Numbered from the stretch's first letter, positions 53,732 to 64,000 are shown. The stretch: DNA of 64,000 nt from Millisia brevis NBRC 105863 (GCF_001552615.1 NZ_BCRN01000002.1:62001-126000); one strand, 5' to 3'. A program made the numbers and translations. Notes: a model not told the origin generated them from the letters alone.

Positions 53732-53900
53732 TCTTCGGGCATGACGCACATCACGTGTCTCGCCCTGCCCACCCTCATTCCACGACAATGGCAACTGCGT
53801 CATTCCACAATGGCGACCCGTCCTGCCCCGATACGGGCGGACGGTGGTGAAACGGCCAGTCGGGCAGACCCGTTCAGCGGGCAGATCATGAGGAGTACCG

Positions 53901-55250
53901 GTGACCGAACAAGCCGAACCGATCCGGGTGGCGATCGCCTGCCAGGGCGGCGGCAGCCATACGGCGTTCACAGCAGGGGTTCTCGGCCGGCTCCTGGCTC
54001 CCGATGTCACCGACAAGTACAAGATCGTGGGTCTGAGCGGTACGTCCGGTGGCGCGATCTGTGCCCTGCTGGGGTGGGCGGCGCTCGTCGACGGCAAGCC
54101 GGAGAAGGCGCAGGAACTCCTCGAAGGCTTCTGGGCGGACAACTCGGCGTCCTCGCTGCCCGAGCGGTTCCTCAACTGGTGGGTGCTGTGGGCCGGGCTG
54201 ATGTCGAACTACGTCGCCACGCCGCAGGTCAGCCCGTACATGAACCCCGCGGCGGACTACGGCATGAAGCAGTTGCGCGAGATGCTCGAGAAGTGGGCGG
54301 ACTTCGACCGCCTCAATGTCCCCGATCCCGAGGTCACCGACTCCGACACCTCGGACCCCGACCGGCCGCTGCTGGTTCTCGGAGCGGTCGAGGTGATGTC
54401 CGGCGTCTTCAAGGCGTTCGACAGCCGCAAGGGTGAGATCACCGTCGACGCCGTGCTCGCGTCCGCGGCGATTCCGAACCTCTTCAAGTCGGTCAAGGTC
54501 GACGACGGCCTCTACTGGGACGGACTGTTCTCCCAGAATCCGCCGGTGCGCGATCTGCTGGCATCGGAGCCCGACGAGATCTGGGTGATCCAGATCAATC
54601 CGCAGGCCCGCCCGACCGAACCGAAGACGATCAACGAGATCACCGATCGGCGCAACGAGCTCGCCGGAAACCTGTCTCTGTACCAGGAGCTGCACTTCAT
54701 CGAGAAGATCGACCGCATGCTCGAGCGGGGTGACCTCGTCAGCGGAAAGTACCGGCCGATCACGGTGCGGATCATCGAGAAGTCCCGCTCCGAGCGGTCC
54801 CGCCAGTTGGGGACGGTGTCGAAGATGAACCGCGACCCCGCCTTCCTGTCCGGCCTGATCGCCGACGGCTCGGAGACCGCGGACGACTTCGTCATCGCCC
54901 TGGCATTCGAGCAGGCCTGGCGCGAGAAGGATTCCGATGCGGTGCTCGGCTTCTTCGCGGACGAGTGCGCCGTCACCTCGGCCGAGCCGTTCCCCGCCCG
55001 CTCCTTTACCGCGGACGGCGAGGCGCTGCGCAGCTTCATCGCCGATCAGCTGGCCCAGCACATCGAGGTCGACATGACCCGGCGTCAGTTCGCCGGTGAC
55101 GAGGTCCTCTGGCGCATCCGATTCACCGACGACGACGGCGAACGCCATCTCGGCCAGGCCGGGGCACGCTTCGAGGACGGCAGGATCGTCCGGTTCGCCC
55201 TGGGTCGCAGCTGGGGCGAGAGCGCGATCGACCGCCGCGTCGTTCTCTAG
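53901..55250 (+). CDS. Patatin-like phospholipase fused to an NTF2/SnoaL-like domain
   Basis: A 449-residue protein. The patatin domain (about 8-215) has the oxyanion loop CQGGGSH, the nucleophile Ser49 in GTSGG and the dyad partner Asp207 in WDGLF. From about residue 330 a separate NTF2/SnoaL-like domain follows (ADDFVIALAFEQAWREK, VLWRIRFTDDDG). The enzyme should hydrolyse acyl esters, probably lipids. The GTG at 53901 has AGGAG 5 bases upstream. This fusion is seen in some actinobacteria, and the role of the second domain is unknown. Confidence 0.85.
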   Translation: MTEQAEPIRVAIACQGGGSHTAFTAGVLGRLLAPDVTDKYKIVGLSGTSGGAICALLGWAALVDGKPEKAQELLEGFWADNSASSLPERFLNWWVLWAGLMSNYVATPQVSPYMNPAADYGMKQLREMLEKWADFDRLNVPDPEVTDSDTSDPDRPLLVLGAVEVMSGVFKAFDSRKGEITVDAVLASAAIPNLFKSVKVDDGLYWDGLFSQNPPVRDLLASEPDEIWVIQINPQARPTEPKTINEITDRRNELAGNLSLYQELHFIEKIDRMLERGDLVSGKYRPITVRIIEKSRSERSRQLGTVSKMNRDPAFLSGLIADGSETADDFVIALAFEQAWREKDSDAVLGFFADECAVTSAEPFPARSFTADGEALRSFIADQLAQHIEVDMTRRQFAGDEVLWRIRFTDDDGERHLGQAGARFEDGRIVRFALGRSWGESAIDRRVVL

Positions 55251-55313
55251 CTCGACATCACATCCAGCGAGCCGACTGCCGCCGGGCCCGGCCGGGTCCG
55301 GCGGCGGGGGGTG

Positions 55314-55538
55314 CTAGGAGCCGGTCTTGCGCCGGCGGTTGGGGCCGCCGCGGCCGCGCAGCGGCACCTGCGATTCGGCGAGCAGGGTGTGGATGAAGCC
55401 GTACGAACGACCGGTGGTCTGGGCGAGGCTGCGGATGCTCTCGCCGGCGGCGTACCTGTCCTTGAGCAGTCCGGCCAATTCGGTGCGAGATGTGCCGGTG
55501 ATGCGTCCACCCTTGGGCAGCTCGGACAGTTCGTCCAC
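55314..55538 (-). CDS. Small helix-turn-helix protein (Rv1473A-like)
   Basis: A 74-residue DNA-binding protein. The helix-turn-helix spans about residues 20-50 (LLKDRYAAGESIRSLAQTTG, then RSYGFIHTLL), with a basic C-terminal tail ending RRRKTGS. The GTG at 55538 has CAGGAGG 8 bases upstream; a longer frame to 55607 has no such support, so I took the short form, which also fits the size of Rv1473A. It lies beside the ABC-F gene as in M. tuberculosis. Target unknown. Confidence 0.82.
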   Translation of the reverse strand: MDELSELPKGGRITGTSRTELAGLLKDRYAAGESIRSLAQTTGRSYGFIHTLLAESQVPLRGRGGPNRRRKTGS

Positions 55539-55735
55539 CTGAAAATCCTCCTGGCCGTTGTCGATCGAAACGACCGTATGCGATCGGCCGGAGCCGTCAC
55601 AACGCACGAAAACAACGATTGGGCCACGACCGTCGGCTGTGACCGTTCCGTGTCGAAATCGTTGCGGGATAAGCGTTTCGCGATGCCGACCGAGCCGCGG
55701 ATGGGCCGATCCGGCAGACCGGACGGTCCGCCGGC

Positions 55736-57367
<1,632 letters not shown>

Positions 57368-57548
57368 AGCGGCGACGAATCTCCTCGGCTTGTTGTGGAC
57401 CACCCGTTGACCAACGAGTGGTGGGTCCCGGCCTCGGAAGGCCAACCTGGCCATTCTACGGGGTGCAGTTCGCCTCCGTCCGATCCGGTGGTCTCCGCTC
57501 ACCGCCGCACGCCGGGCGAGCCGCCCCGGGACGCAACCGACCCGACAT

Positions 57549-57570
57549 GAACCGATCGTCCGATCGGTTC
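57549..57570. promoter_or_regulatory. 22-bp perfect palindrome, candidate TetR operator
   Basis: GAACCGATCG-TC-CGATCGGTTC is fully symmetric and lies 26 bases before the SDR start, between divergent genes. The size and symmetry fit a TetR-family dimer site. No matching regulator gene adjoins it, so the binding protein may be encoded elsewhere. Confidence 0.65.
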
Positions 57571-57595
57571 GCCGGCTCGAGCTAGTGTGCAGAGC

Positions 57596-58363
57596 ATGAC
57601 CGTCAGTGAAGACTTGAAGGGCCGCACGGCGCTGGTCACCGGCGCGAGCCGCGGGATCGGCCTGGCCATCGCACGCGAACTGCTCGAACGTGGAGCGCGG
57701 GTGACGATCACCGCCCGCAAGCCCGAGCCCCTGGCCGAGGCGGCCGCGGAGATCGGCGTCGGATTCGAGGGACGGGTCCTGGCCGTCGCGGGCAACGCCG
57801 GCGATGCGGAGGCGCGCGCCGAGCAGGTCCGCCGCACGGTCGAGGAATTCGGTTCACTGGACATCCTGGTCAACAACACCGGCATCAATCCGACCTATGG
57901 GTCGTTGATGGACGCCGACCTCGGTGCGGTCACCAAGCTCTTCGAGATCAACGTCGTCGCGGCGCTCGCCTACGTCCAGGAGGCGTACCGGGCGTGGATG
58001 GGTGAGCACGGGGGTGCGGTGGTCAATCTGGCCAGCGTCGCCGGCCTGCGCTCCACCGGGGTCATCGCCGCCTACGGCGCCTCCAAGGCCGCGCTGATCC
58101 GGCTGACCGAGGAGCTCGCCTGGCAGCTGGGCCCGAAGATCCGCGTCAACGCGGTCGCTCCGGCGGTCGTCCAGACCAAATTCGCGGAGGCGCTGGTCTC
58201 CGCGGCGCAGGATCAGGTCGAGCGGCAGTACCCGTTGCGCCGCTTCGGGCAGCCGCAGGACATCGCGTCGTTGGTCGCCTTCCTGGTCTCCGACGGAGCG
58301 TCCTGGATCACCGGCGAGACGATTCGCATCGACGGTGGCCTGCTCGCGACGGGCACCATCTGA
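57596..58363 (+). CDS. Short-chain dehydrogenase/reductase
   Basis: A 255-residue classical SDR with TGASRGIG (about 16-23), NNTG, the catalytic YGASK near residue 157 and a C-terminal GGLLATGTI. It is of the FabG-like oxidoreductase type; substrate unknown. ATG at 57596 is chosen; a GTG at 57587 is open too. The palindrome upstream suggests regulation by a TetR protein. Lycopene cyclase follows 79 bases later. Confidence 0.88.
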   Translation: MTVSEDLKGRTALVTGASRGIGLAIARELLERGARVTITARKPEPLAEAAAEIGVGFEGRVLAVAGNAGDAEARAEQVRRTVEEFGSLDILVNNTGINPTYGSLMDADLGAVTKLFEINVVAALAYVQEAYRAWMGEHGGAVVNLASVAGLRSTGVIAAYGASKAALIRLTEELAWQLGPKIRVNAVAPAVVQTKFAEALVSAAQDQVERQYPLRRFGQPQDIASLVAFLVSDGASWITGETIRIDGGLLATGTI

Positions 58364-58442
58364 GCCGGTCGGATCGGCGGCGGTCGGTTCGACCCGCACG
58401 GGTGGAGCGTCGGCCGCGTCGTTCACGGACGGCGTCGCCGCG

Positions 58443-59750
58443 ATGACCGACCCCACGCTCCCGGTGCCCCGATTCGATGCCCCCGCAGCTCCCGAGGTCG
58501 ATACCGCCGCGGAGTCCGATGTCCGCACGGGGCCCGAGTTCGATGTCGCGGTGCTCGGACTCGGTCCCGCGGGGCGGGCGCTGGCCTATTGCTGCGCCCG
58601 CCGCGGCCTGCGGGTGGTGGCGATCGACCCCAACCCGGCTCGCCCCTGGCGCGCCACCTACGCGTGCTGGCGGGACGAACTGCCGTCCTGGCTGCCGACC
58701 GACGTGATCGGCCGCGGCGTCGACGCCCCGGTGGTGCGCACCGATGCGGCGACGATCACCGTCGACCGCGGTTATGTCGTGCTCGACAACGCCGCACTGC
58801 GCGAGGCGTTGGCGCTCGACGCGGTCACCGTGATCACCGGCTCGGCCGACCACCTGCACCCCGAGCCGGCCGGGGGTATCCGGGTCGATCTCGACACCGG
58901 TCGATCGGTGCGTGCGACGCGGGTGCTCGACGCGCGCGGCCTGCCGATCTCGTCCGATTCCGGTCGCCCGCTCCCCCTGCAGACCGCCTTCGGGGTGGTC
59001 GTCGCCCGCGATGTCGCCGCAGCGGTCCTCGGCGGCGCCGACGCGGTGTTGATGGACTGGCGGTCCTCCGGTGACGAACGACCCGGCGAGCCGCCATCGT
59101 TCCTCTACGCGGTGCCGCTGCCGGGCGACCGCGTGCTGCTGGAGGAGACCTGCTTGATCGGCCGCCCCGGTCCGGGTATCGATCGCTTGCGGGTGCGGCT
59201 TCGGCGACGCCTGCAGGCCGTCGGTGTCGAGCCGGATCGCACCGGACCCGACAGCGCCGCACCGGAGAGCGGTGACTCCACCGAGGTGATCGCCACCGAG
59301 ACGGTGCGTTTCGCGATGGTCTCGGCGGACGAGCGTCCGTGGCGGTCCGATATCGCGGTGGCGTTCGGTGCGCGCGGAGGGCTCGGTCATCCGGCGACCG
59401 GGTACAGCGTGGCGGCCGGTCTGCGGGAGGCCGAGGCCGTTGCCCGGGCGATCGCGACGGGCCACGATCCGGTGCGTGCCCTGTGGCCGTGGCGGGCCCG
59501 ACTCATCCATGGGACGCTCGCGCGGGCGGCGACCGTTCTCGAGGACCTCGATACCGCCCGGATGCAGAAGTTCTTCGGGGCGTTCTTCGCGATGCCGGTC
59601 GCACGGCAGCGCGACTTCCTCAGCGACCGACGGCATCCCGGGCGGGTGGCCGCCGCGATGGCAGCCGTCTTCGCCCGCGTCGGTCCGGACCTGCGTCCGC
59701 GTCTGGTGCGCGGCGTCCTATCCGGCGAGCCGCCCCGCACCGGCCCCTGA
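58443..59750 (+). CDS. crtL: Lycopene cyclase (CrtL/plant type)
   Basis: A 435-residue FAD-linked lycopene cyclase of the CrtL family. The Rossmann start FDVAVLGLGPAGRAL is at about residues 35-49; YACWRDELP matches the conserved YxxWxDE motif; LQTAFGVVV, PSFLYAVPL and HPATGYSVAAGL are all typical. It should close the end rings of lycopene to beta-carotene. No other carotenoid genes are in the window. ATG at 58443 is chosen because the upstream frame is low-complexity. Confidence 0.92.
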   Translation: MTDPTLPVPRFDAPAAPEVDTAAESDVRTGPEFDVAVLGLGPAGRALAYCCARRGLRVVAIDPNPARPWRATYACWRDELPSWLPTDVIGRGVDAPVVRTDAATITVDRGYVVLDNAALREALALDAVTVITGSADHLHPEPAGGIRVDLDTGRSVRATRVLDARGLPISSDSGRPLPLQTAFGVVVARDVAAAVLGGADAVLMDWRSSGDERPGEPPSFLYAVPLPGDRVLLEETCLIGRPGPGIDRLRVRLRRRLQAVGVEPDRTGPDSAAPESGDSTEVIATETVRFAMVSADERPWRSDIAVAFGARGGLGHPATGYSVAAGLREAEAVARAIATGHDPVRALWPWRARLIHGTLARAATVLEDLDTARMQKFFGAFFAMPVARQRDFLSDRRHPGRVAAAMAAVFARVGPDLRPRLVRGVLSGEPPRTGP

Positions 59751-59751
59751 G

Positions 59752-59776
59752 CCTCGGCCGGTCGGCGGCGCCGAGG
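59752..59776 (+). terminator. Possible terminator after crtL
   Basis: CCTCGGC (59752-59758) pairs with GCCGAGG (59770-59776) directly after the crtL stop codon. No U tract follows. Confidence 0.4.
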
Positions 59777-59852
59777 TGCCGGTCGGCTTCGGTGTCGCCG
59801 GCGGAGTCGGTCAATCGGTCCGCTCCGCGCACGGCCGCGGATCGCCGGCGCA

Positions 59853-59858
59853 TACTGT
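59853..59858 (+). promoter_or_regulatory. Candidate -10 element of ku, leaderless
   Basis: TACTGT lies 5 bases before the ku ATG at 59864, so a transcript begun from it would start at or near the start codon. No ribosome binding site is seen. Confidence 0.4.
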
Positions 59859-59863
59859 GACAT

Positions 59864-60679
59864 ATGCGCTCGATTTGGAAAGGTTCGATCGCCTTCGGAC
59901 TGGTGAACGTGCCGGTGAAGGTCTACTCCGCCACCGACGACCACGACGTGAAGTTCAATCAGGTCCACGCGGCCGATTCCGGTCGGATCAAGTACGACCG
60001 GCGGTGCACGATCTGCGGTGAGATCGTGCCGTTCGCGGACATCGACAAGGCGTACGAGTCCCCGGACGGTCGGCGCATCGTCCTGAGCGACGACGACCTC
60101 AATACCCTGCCCGCCGCCGAGAAGCACGAGATCCCGGTGTTGGAGTTCGTACCATCCGATCAGATCGATCCGATCCTCTACGACCGGTCCTACTACCTCG
60201 AGCCCGACTCGGCGAACCCGAAAGCCTATGTACTGCTGAGGGAAACGTTGAAGGGCACCGATCGGACCGCACTGGTGCACTTCACCCTGCGGCAGAAGAC
60301 CCGCTTGGCGGCGCTGCGCGTCCACAACGATCTGCTGGTCATCCAGACCCTGCTGTGGCCGGACGAGGTGCGCGAAGCGCGGTTCGAGATCCTCGACGGG
60401 GCGTCCGAGCCGCGCCCCAAGGAATTGGCGATGGCCGAGACCCTCGTCGATTCGATGTCCGGCGACTTCGATCCGTCCGAGTACACCGACGACTACCAGA
60501 TCGAGTTGCGCAAACTGCTCGACGAGATGATCGCCAACGGTGGCGAGAAGGTCACCGCACCGGAACCCGAGGAGCAGGAGCACGACGCCGAGGTGGTCGA
60601 CCTGGTCGCCGCCCTCGAACGCAGTGTCGCCGCCGCTCGGGACAAGGACTCTCCCCGCCGCGCCTCCACCGGCAGCTGA
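59864..60679 (+). CDS. ku: NHEJ DNA-end-binding protein Ku
   Basis: A 271-residue bacterial Ku. It opens with MRSIWKGSIAFGLVNVPVKVYSA-type sequence (split here as MRSIWKGSIAFGLVNV) and has the CTICGEIVPF Cys pair, YYLEPD and DLLVIQTLLWPDEVR segments. As a homodimer it binds DNA ends and recruits LigD, which is not in this window. The C-terminal tail (about 235-271) is acidic then basic. It is convergent with the NRPS gene. Confidence 0.95.
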   Translation: MRSIWKGSIAFGLVNVPVKVYSATDDHDVKFNQVHAADSGRIKYDRRCTICGEIVPFADIDKAYESPDGRRIVLSDDDLNTLPAAEKHEIPVLEFVPSDQIDPILYDRSYYLEPDSANPKAYVLLRETLKGTDRTALVHFTLRQKTRLAALRVHNDLLVIQTLLWPDEVREARFEILDGASEPRPKELAMAETLVDSMSGDFDPSEYTDDYQIELRKLLDEMIANGGEKVTAPEPEEQEHDAEVVDLVAALERSVAAARDKDSPRRASTGS

Positions 60680-60700
60680 GCCGCGCCGGCGGGCTGTCGG

Positions 60701-60720
60701 GCCCGGCTCCCGGGCCGGGC
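60701..60720. terminator. Hairpin between ku and the NRPS gene
   Basis: GCCCGGC (60701-60707) and GCCGGGC (60714-60720) pair across a TCCCGG loop in the 86-base gap between convergent genes, and could end both transcripts. Confidence 0.5.
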
Positions 60721-60765
60721 GCCGTCACGCCGGGGGCTCGCGCGCGGCGGGCTCCCGGGCGGGAG

Positions 60766-63700
60766 CTAGCGGGCCGGGTCGGTCTTGCCGATGATGTGCG
60801 CGATCGCCCGCCACGCGGACTCGGGCAAAGCCGCAGACCGATCTGGAGCCGAGGACTCGGGTAGGGCAGCGGATACGGGTAGGGCTGCGGATGCGGGCAT
60901 GACCTCGGATACCGGCCGAGCGCCGTCGGATTCGGCGGCCCCGGCGCCGCGCGCATTGGTCGCGGTGGCGTCGCGGGATCCGCGATCGTCGGCGACGGGC
61001 TCGAGGTCGATCCGGTGGTCGATGATCGGGCCGAGGACCACGGGACGCCACATCGACGCCGAGCGCTCCGGGTCGAAGGGTCCGCCGCCGAGGATCGTGA
61101 TGTAGATCAGCGATCCGTCGATGGTCGGCGCCGCGCCGGCGTCCTCGATCGGGTCGGGATCGATCAACACGATGTCGGTGACGGTCCGGTTGATCTCGGC
61201 CAGCGCGGCCGCAACCCCGAGGGCGGCGGCCCCCGCGGCGCCGGTCCCCAGGAGGCGGAAGGCGCCGGTCGGGTAGTCCTCGCGCAGCGCCTCCACGTAG
61301 CGGGCGACAGCCACCGCGGCGCCTGCCGGTGCGGCGGTGTCGGTGATATCGGTATGGGGGGCGGCGGCGACGTCCGGTACGGCGATGACCGGGACCGCGT
61401 CGGTGAGGAAGGTGAGCAGATCGGCGAAGTCGTCCGGTGAGCCGACGATCACCAGCGGGGTGGTGACGCCGTCACCGGGGTGCACCAGCACCGTGGCCGG
61501 CTGCGTCGAGACCTCCAGCGGCGACTCGGCATCGATCGCCGCCGACTCGGCCAACGCCGCCAGAGCGCGTTCGGTCGACAACTCCAGGGCGGCATCGTCC
61601 GGGTCGTCTTCCGGGATCGACAGGGCGGAATCGGTAAGGGTCGAATCGGCGCCGGCCGACCGGTGGCCGGTCGATTCGGCGACGGCCGGCTCGGCGGCAC
61701 CCTCCGAAAAGAGTACGGCGGCATCGCCATCCGATGTCTCCTGCGCCTCCGGGATATCGCCGGCGGACGCGAGTTCCTCGATACCGTCGGCCGATAGTGC
61801 GGCGTCCGCCGCACCGACCGTGCCGATCCCGACGACCGCCGCGATGCCGACAGCAGCTCGGTCCTCGCCTTCGACCGGCTCCGTGTCGGAAGCCTCCACG
61901 TCGGAAGCCTCCACGTCGGAAAGCTCGGCGTCGGAAAGCTCGGCGTCGGAAAGCTCGGGGACAGGGGGCGCTTCGGTGGTGGAATCGGACTCGCCCGAAG
62001 CCATGGCGGCGACCGACGGGAGCGCGCCCTCACCGTCCATCGGCTCAACCGAATCGGAATCGACCTCCGCCACCTCGACAACTGCGGCTCCGACAACGAC
62101 GACTTCGACAGCAACGGCTTCGACGGCCTGCGCCTCGGAGGAGCCCTCGGCCGCAGCAAGATCGACCGCCGAGTCCTCGGGGGCGACCGCCGCGCTGTCA
62201 CTCGCTTCGAGGGTTTCTGCGTCCTCGGCGGCGACCGCCGCCGCGTCTCTCACCTCGGTCGTGTCCGCCTCGGCGTCGTCGGACTCGTCCGGAACTTGCC
62301 CGACGTCCTCGCTGCCACCCACGGACCGTTCGGTCTCCCCCACCGAGACCTCGGACCGCGTGGGCCGGACGCCGCCATCGATCGACTCATCGCCCGACGT
62401 GGTGGAATCGACGATCCCGGTCCGCACCAGATACTCGGCAAGCGTCCCCGGGGTCGGATGATCGAGGATGTCCGACGGCCGCAGCCGGCACGCGAGTGCC
62501 CCGGAGATGCGCTGCGCGGCGATGACCAGCGTGAACGAATCGGGCGCCACCGCCACCAGGTCGACCTCACGATCCGGTGTGCCGAGGCCCGGCAGCCCGA
62601 CCAGGGCCGTCGCGATCGTCCGCTCGGTACGCAGAACCACCGGGGAGAACATCGCCGGCTCGGCGGACTCCCCCGCACCCGCCGGCGTCATCGAACCCGC
62701 CGGCACATCGACGGCGGCCGCACCGTCGAAGCCCACGTCTCTCGACGCGTCCGACACGCCGTGCGGCGCCGCTTCGAGAGCACCGTCGATCAGGTCGACA
62801 TCGATGCCCGAATCCTCACCGAGCGAGACCATCCCACCGATCGGAACGGAATCGGGGCGCAACCACGACGCGATCATCGCGCGCCGACGATCCTCCGCGG
62901 GAAGGATCTCGAGCAGGCCGGGGGCCACCCAGCGAGCCCGAGCCTCGGTGCGCAGCATGCGATTGTCGCGCCGACCGCCGGCATCATCCGACTCCGCCGC
63001 GGCGAAGGGGTTGGCCACCAGCCGGGTCGCGGTCGCGCGCGGTGCCCGAAGATAGTTGCGTGGCAACCGATCCCCCGCGACGTAGAGCCGCCCCGGCGCC
63101 CCTACCGGGACCGGCTCCAGGCGCTCGTCGAGGATATAGGCCGTCGTACCCGGCACCGGGCAGTAGCCGGCCCCGTTCCCGGCGCCCGCCTCGCGACGGA
63201 AAGCGTGTCGCGCCAACTCGACGGGGCCTGCGCGGTGCAGGATGCGCACCCGGTCGGGGGTGTGGGAACCGTTGAGCGGCAATGGGATCCGTCGCGGGTC
63301 GTCGACCTGTCCCGAGACGACAACCAGTCGCAGCGAGTCCGGCTCCGCCAGTCCGATCCGTTCGAGTACCGGCGGTGCGGTGCACAGCACCGTGGTGTTC
63401 TGTCGGGTCAGGAACTCCTGGATCGCGGCCGGGTCATCCGCGATCGAGGCCGCGGGCACCGCGATCCGGGAGCCGTGTACCAGAGCGCCCCAGATATCCC
63501 AGGCGGTGGGAATCATCGAGGGCGGCCGCACGACCGTCCACACGTCGGCGGACCGGAACTCGCAGGTATCGGCGCTCGCTGCGAGCAGTCGCACCACCGC
63601 ACCGTGACTCATGGGTGTGGCCATCCGGCGCCCCGCGACAGGGGGGCCCGGCAGCACGACGGCGGTGTTCTCGGCCCGGATCTCGCCGTAGCGCTCCTCC

Positions 63701-64000
63701 GGCAGGATCGCGTCCTCGGACTGCACCTCGATCCGCCGGGTGACCTCCCAATCGTCGAGATCGATCACCCGGAACGGCACGTCCTCGAGGTGTCGTGCCC
63801 ATCGACGGGTGGTCGCGATGCACACCGGGCGCACCCGGTTGATCAGTTCCACCAGCTCCGCCGTGCCCGCGCCCGGTTCCAACGGCAGGTAGGCGCCGCC
63901 CGCCTCGCAAACCGCCACCGTGGTCACGATGCGGCGCGCCCCGCTGGGCAGCAGGACCGCGACGACGGACTCCGGCCCGACACCGTGGCGAATCAGGAAG
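60766..64000 (-). CDS. C-terminal part of a degenerate nonribosomal peptide synthetase (cut by window)
   Basis: At least 1077 residues are in frame to the window edge; the true start lies beyond. Visible in order: an adenylation domain whose core motifs are lost (the usual TSGTTGxPKG region reads LPGPPVAGRRMATP, YGPTE reads RAGPVE, the TGD motif reads RTEA); a carrier domain that keeps its Ser (VAPDSF in place of GGDSL); about 350 residues of Glu/Ser/Ala-rich repeats; and a thioesterase-like domain with LLGTGAAG where GxSxG is expected, so the nucleophile is gone. It looks unable to load or release by itself, yet the frame is fully open. The product is unknown. Confidence 0.75.
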   Translation of the reverse strand, partial: FLIRHGVGPESVVAVLLPSGARRIVTTVAVCEAGGAYLPLEPGAGTAELVELINRVRPVCIATTRRWARHLEDVPFRVIDLDDWEVTRRIEVQSEDAILPEERYGEIRAENTAVVLPGPPVAGRRMATPMSHGAVVRLLAASADTCEFRSADVWTVVRPPSMIPTAWDIWGALVHGSRIAVPAASIADDPAAIQEFLTRQNTTVLCTAPPVLERIGLAEPDSLRLVVVSGQVDDPRRIPLPLNGSHTPDRVRILHRAGPVELARHAFRREAGAGNGAGYCPVPGTTAYILDERLEPVPVGAPGRLYVAGDRLPRNYLRAPRATATRLVANPFAAAESDDAGGRRDNRMLRTEARARWVAPGLLEILPAEDRRRAMIASWLRPDSVPIGGMVSLGEDSGIDVDLIDGALEAAPHGVSDASRDVGFDGAAAVDVPAGSMTPAGAGESAEPAMFSPVVLRTERTIATALVGLPGLGTPDREVDLVAVAPDSFTLVIAAQRISGALACRLRPSDILDHPTPGTLAEYLVRTGIVDSTTSGDESIDGGVRPTRSEVSVGETERSVGGSEDVGQVPDESDDAEADTTEVRDAAAVAAEDAETLEASDSAAVAPEDSAVDLAAAEGSSEAQAVEAVAVEVVVVGAAVVEVAEVDSDSVEPMDGEGALPSVAAMASGESDSTTEAPPVPELSDAELSDAELSDVEASDVEASDTEPVEGEDRAAVGIAAVVGIGTVGAADAALSADGIEELASAGDIPEAQETSDGDAAVLFSEGAAEPAVAESTGHRSAGADSTLTDSALSIPEDDPDDAALELSTERALAALAESAAIDAESPLEVSTQPATVLVHPGDGVTTPLVIVGSPDDFADLLTFLTDAVPVIAVPDVAAAPHTDITDTAAPAGAAVAVARYVEALREDYPTGAFRLLGTGAAGAAALGVAAALAEINRTVTDIVLIDPDPIEDAGAAPTIDGSLIYITILGGGPFDPERSASMWRPVVLGPIIDHRIDLEPVADDRGSRDATATNARGAGAAESDGARPVSEVMPASAALPVSAALPESSAPDRSAALPESAWRAIAHIIGKTDPAR
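61888..61958. repeat. 15-bp tandem repeats in the acidic NRPS linker
   Basis: Units such as GAAGCCTCCACGTCG and GAAAGCTCGGCGTCG follow each other about five times and encode SDVEA or SDAEL units. They lie within the long acidic region of the NRPS gene and should be prone to copy-number change. Confidence 0.75.

Overview
The window is high-GC DNA from a mycolic-acid actinobacterium (order Mycobacteriales). It carries inhA and fabG1/mabA, a RipA-type endopeptidase, a MoxR/DUF58/VWA cluster, acn-acnR, adenosylcobalamin methylmalonyl-CoA mutase with its MeaB chaperone, and a plant-type lycopene cyclase. From about 28.4 to 57.4 kb the gene order mirrors, in inverted orientation, the Mycobacterium tuberculosis block Rv1473-Rv1496, with local insertions and losses. 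A Gordonia-like genus is my best guess; this is inference from gene content, not a database result.

Region 1 (1-10.4 kb) is a ketone carboxylation operon read leftward: a second HyuA-like ATPase, a small zinc-type gamma subunit, a HyuA-like beta subunit, a HyuB-like alpha subunit, an unassigned 276-residue protein, and the start of a 3-oxoacid CoA-transferase. A divergent AcoR/MimR-type activator lies at its head. The likely chemistry is ATP-dependent carboxylation of acetone or a related methyl ketone to a 3-oxoacid, then CoA activation. The subunit set and gene order also resemble the five-gene acetophenone carboxylase layout.

Region 2 (10.4-28.4 kb) is accessory metabolism: a PEBP-family protein, an M20 peptidase, tRNA-Leu(GAG), a limonene-epoxide-hydrolase-like enzyme with a TetR, a DUF2236 protein, a TetR/P450/SDR set resembling the CYP136 locus (Rv3057c-Rv3059), a stand-alone type II thioesterase, two adjacent frameshifted genes, an SDR with a Cys4 motif, a GCS2-type ligase, a trans-enoyl-reductase-like protein, a TSUP exporter behind a palindrome and a candidate leader peptide, and a nucleoside hydrolase.

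Region 3 (28.4-57.4 kb) is conserved core: meaB-mutB-mutA; TVP38; a GntR regulator; SPFH and NfeD membrane proteins; DUF3097; ferrochelatase; inhA-fabG1; VWA-DUF58-moxR; ripA; an Rv1476-like membrane protein; acn with an exact AcnR operator; acnR; a patatin-NTF2 fusion; an Rv1473A-like HTH protein; and an ABC-F ATPase.

Region 4 (57.4-64 kb) holds an SDR behind a 22-bp perfect palindrome, lycopene cyclase, the NHEJ protein Ku, and the C-terminal part of a strikingly degenerate nonribosomal peptide synthetase cut by the window end. I saw no CRISPR array, rRNA, prophage or insertion sequence.
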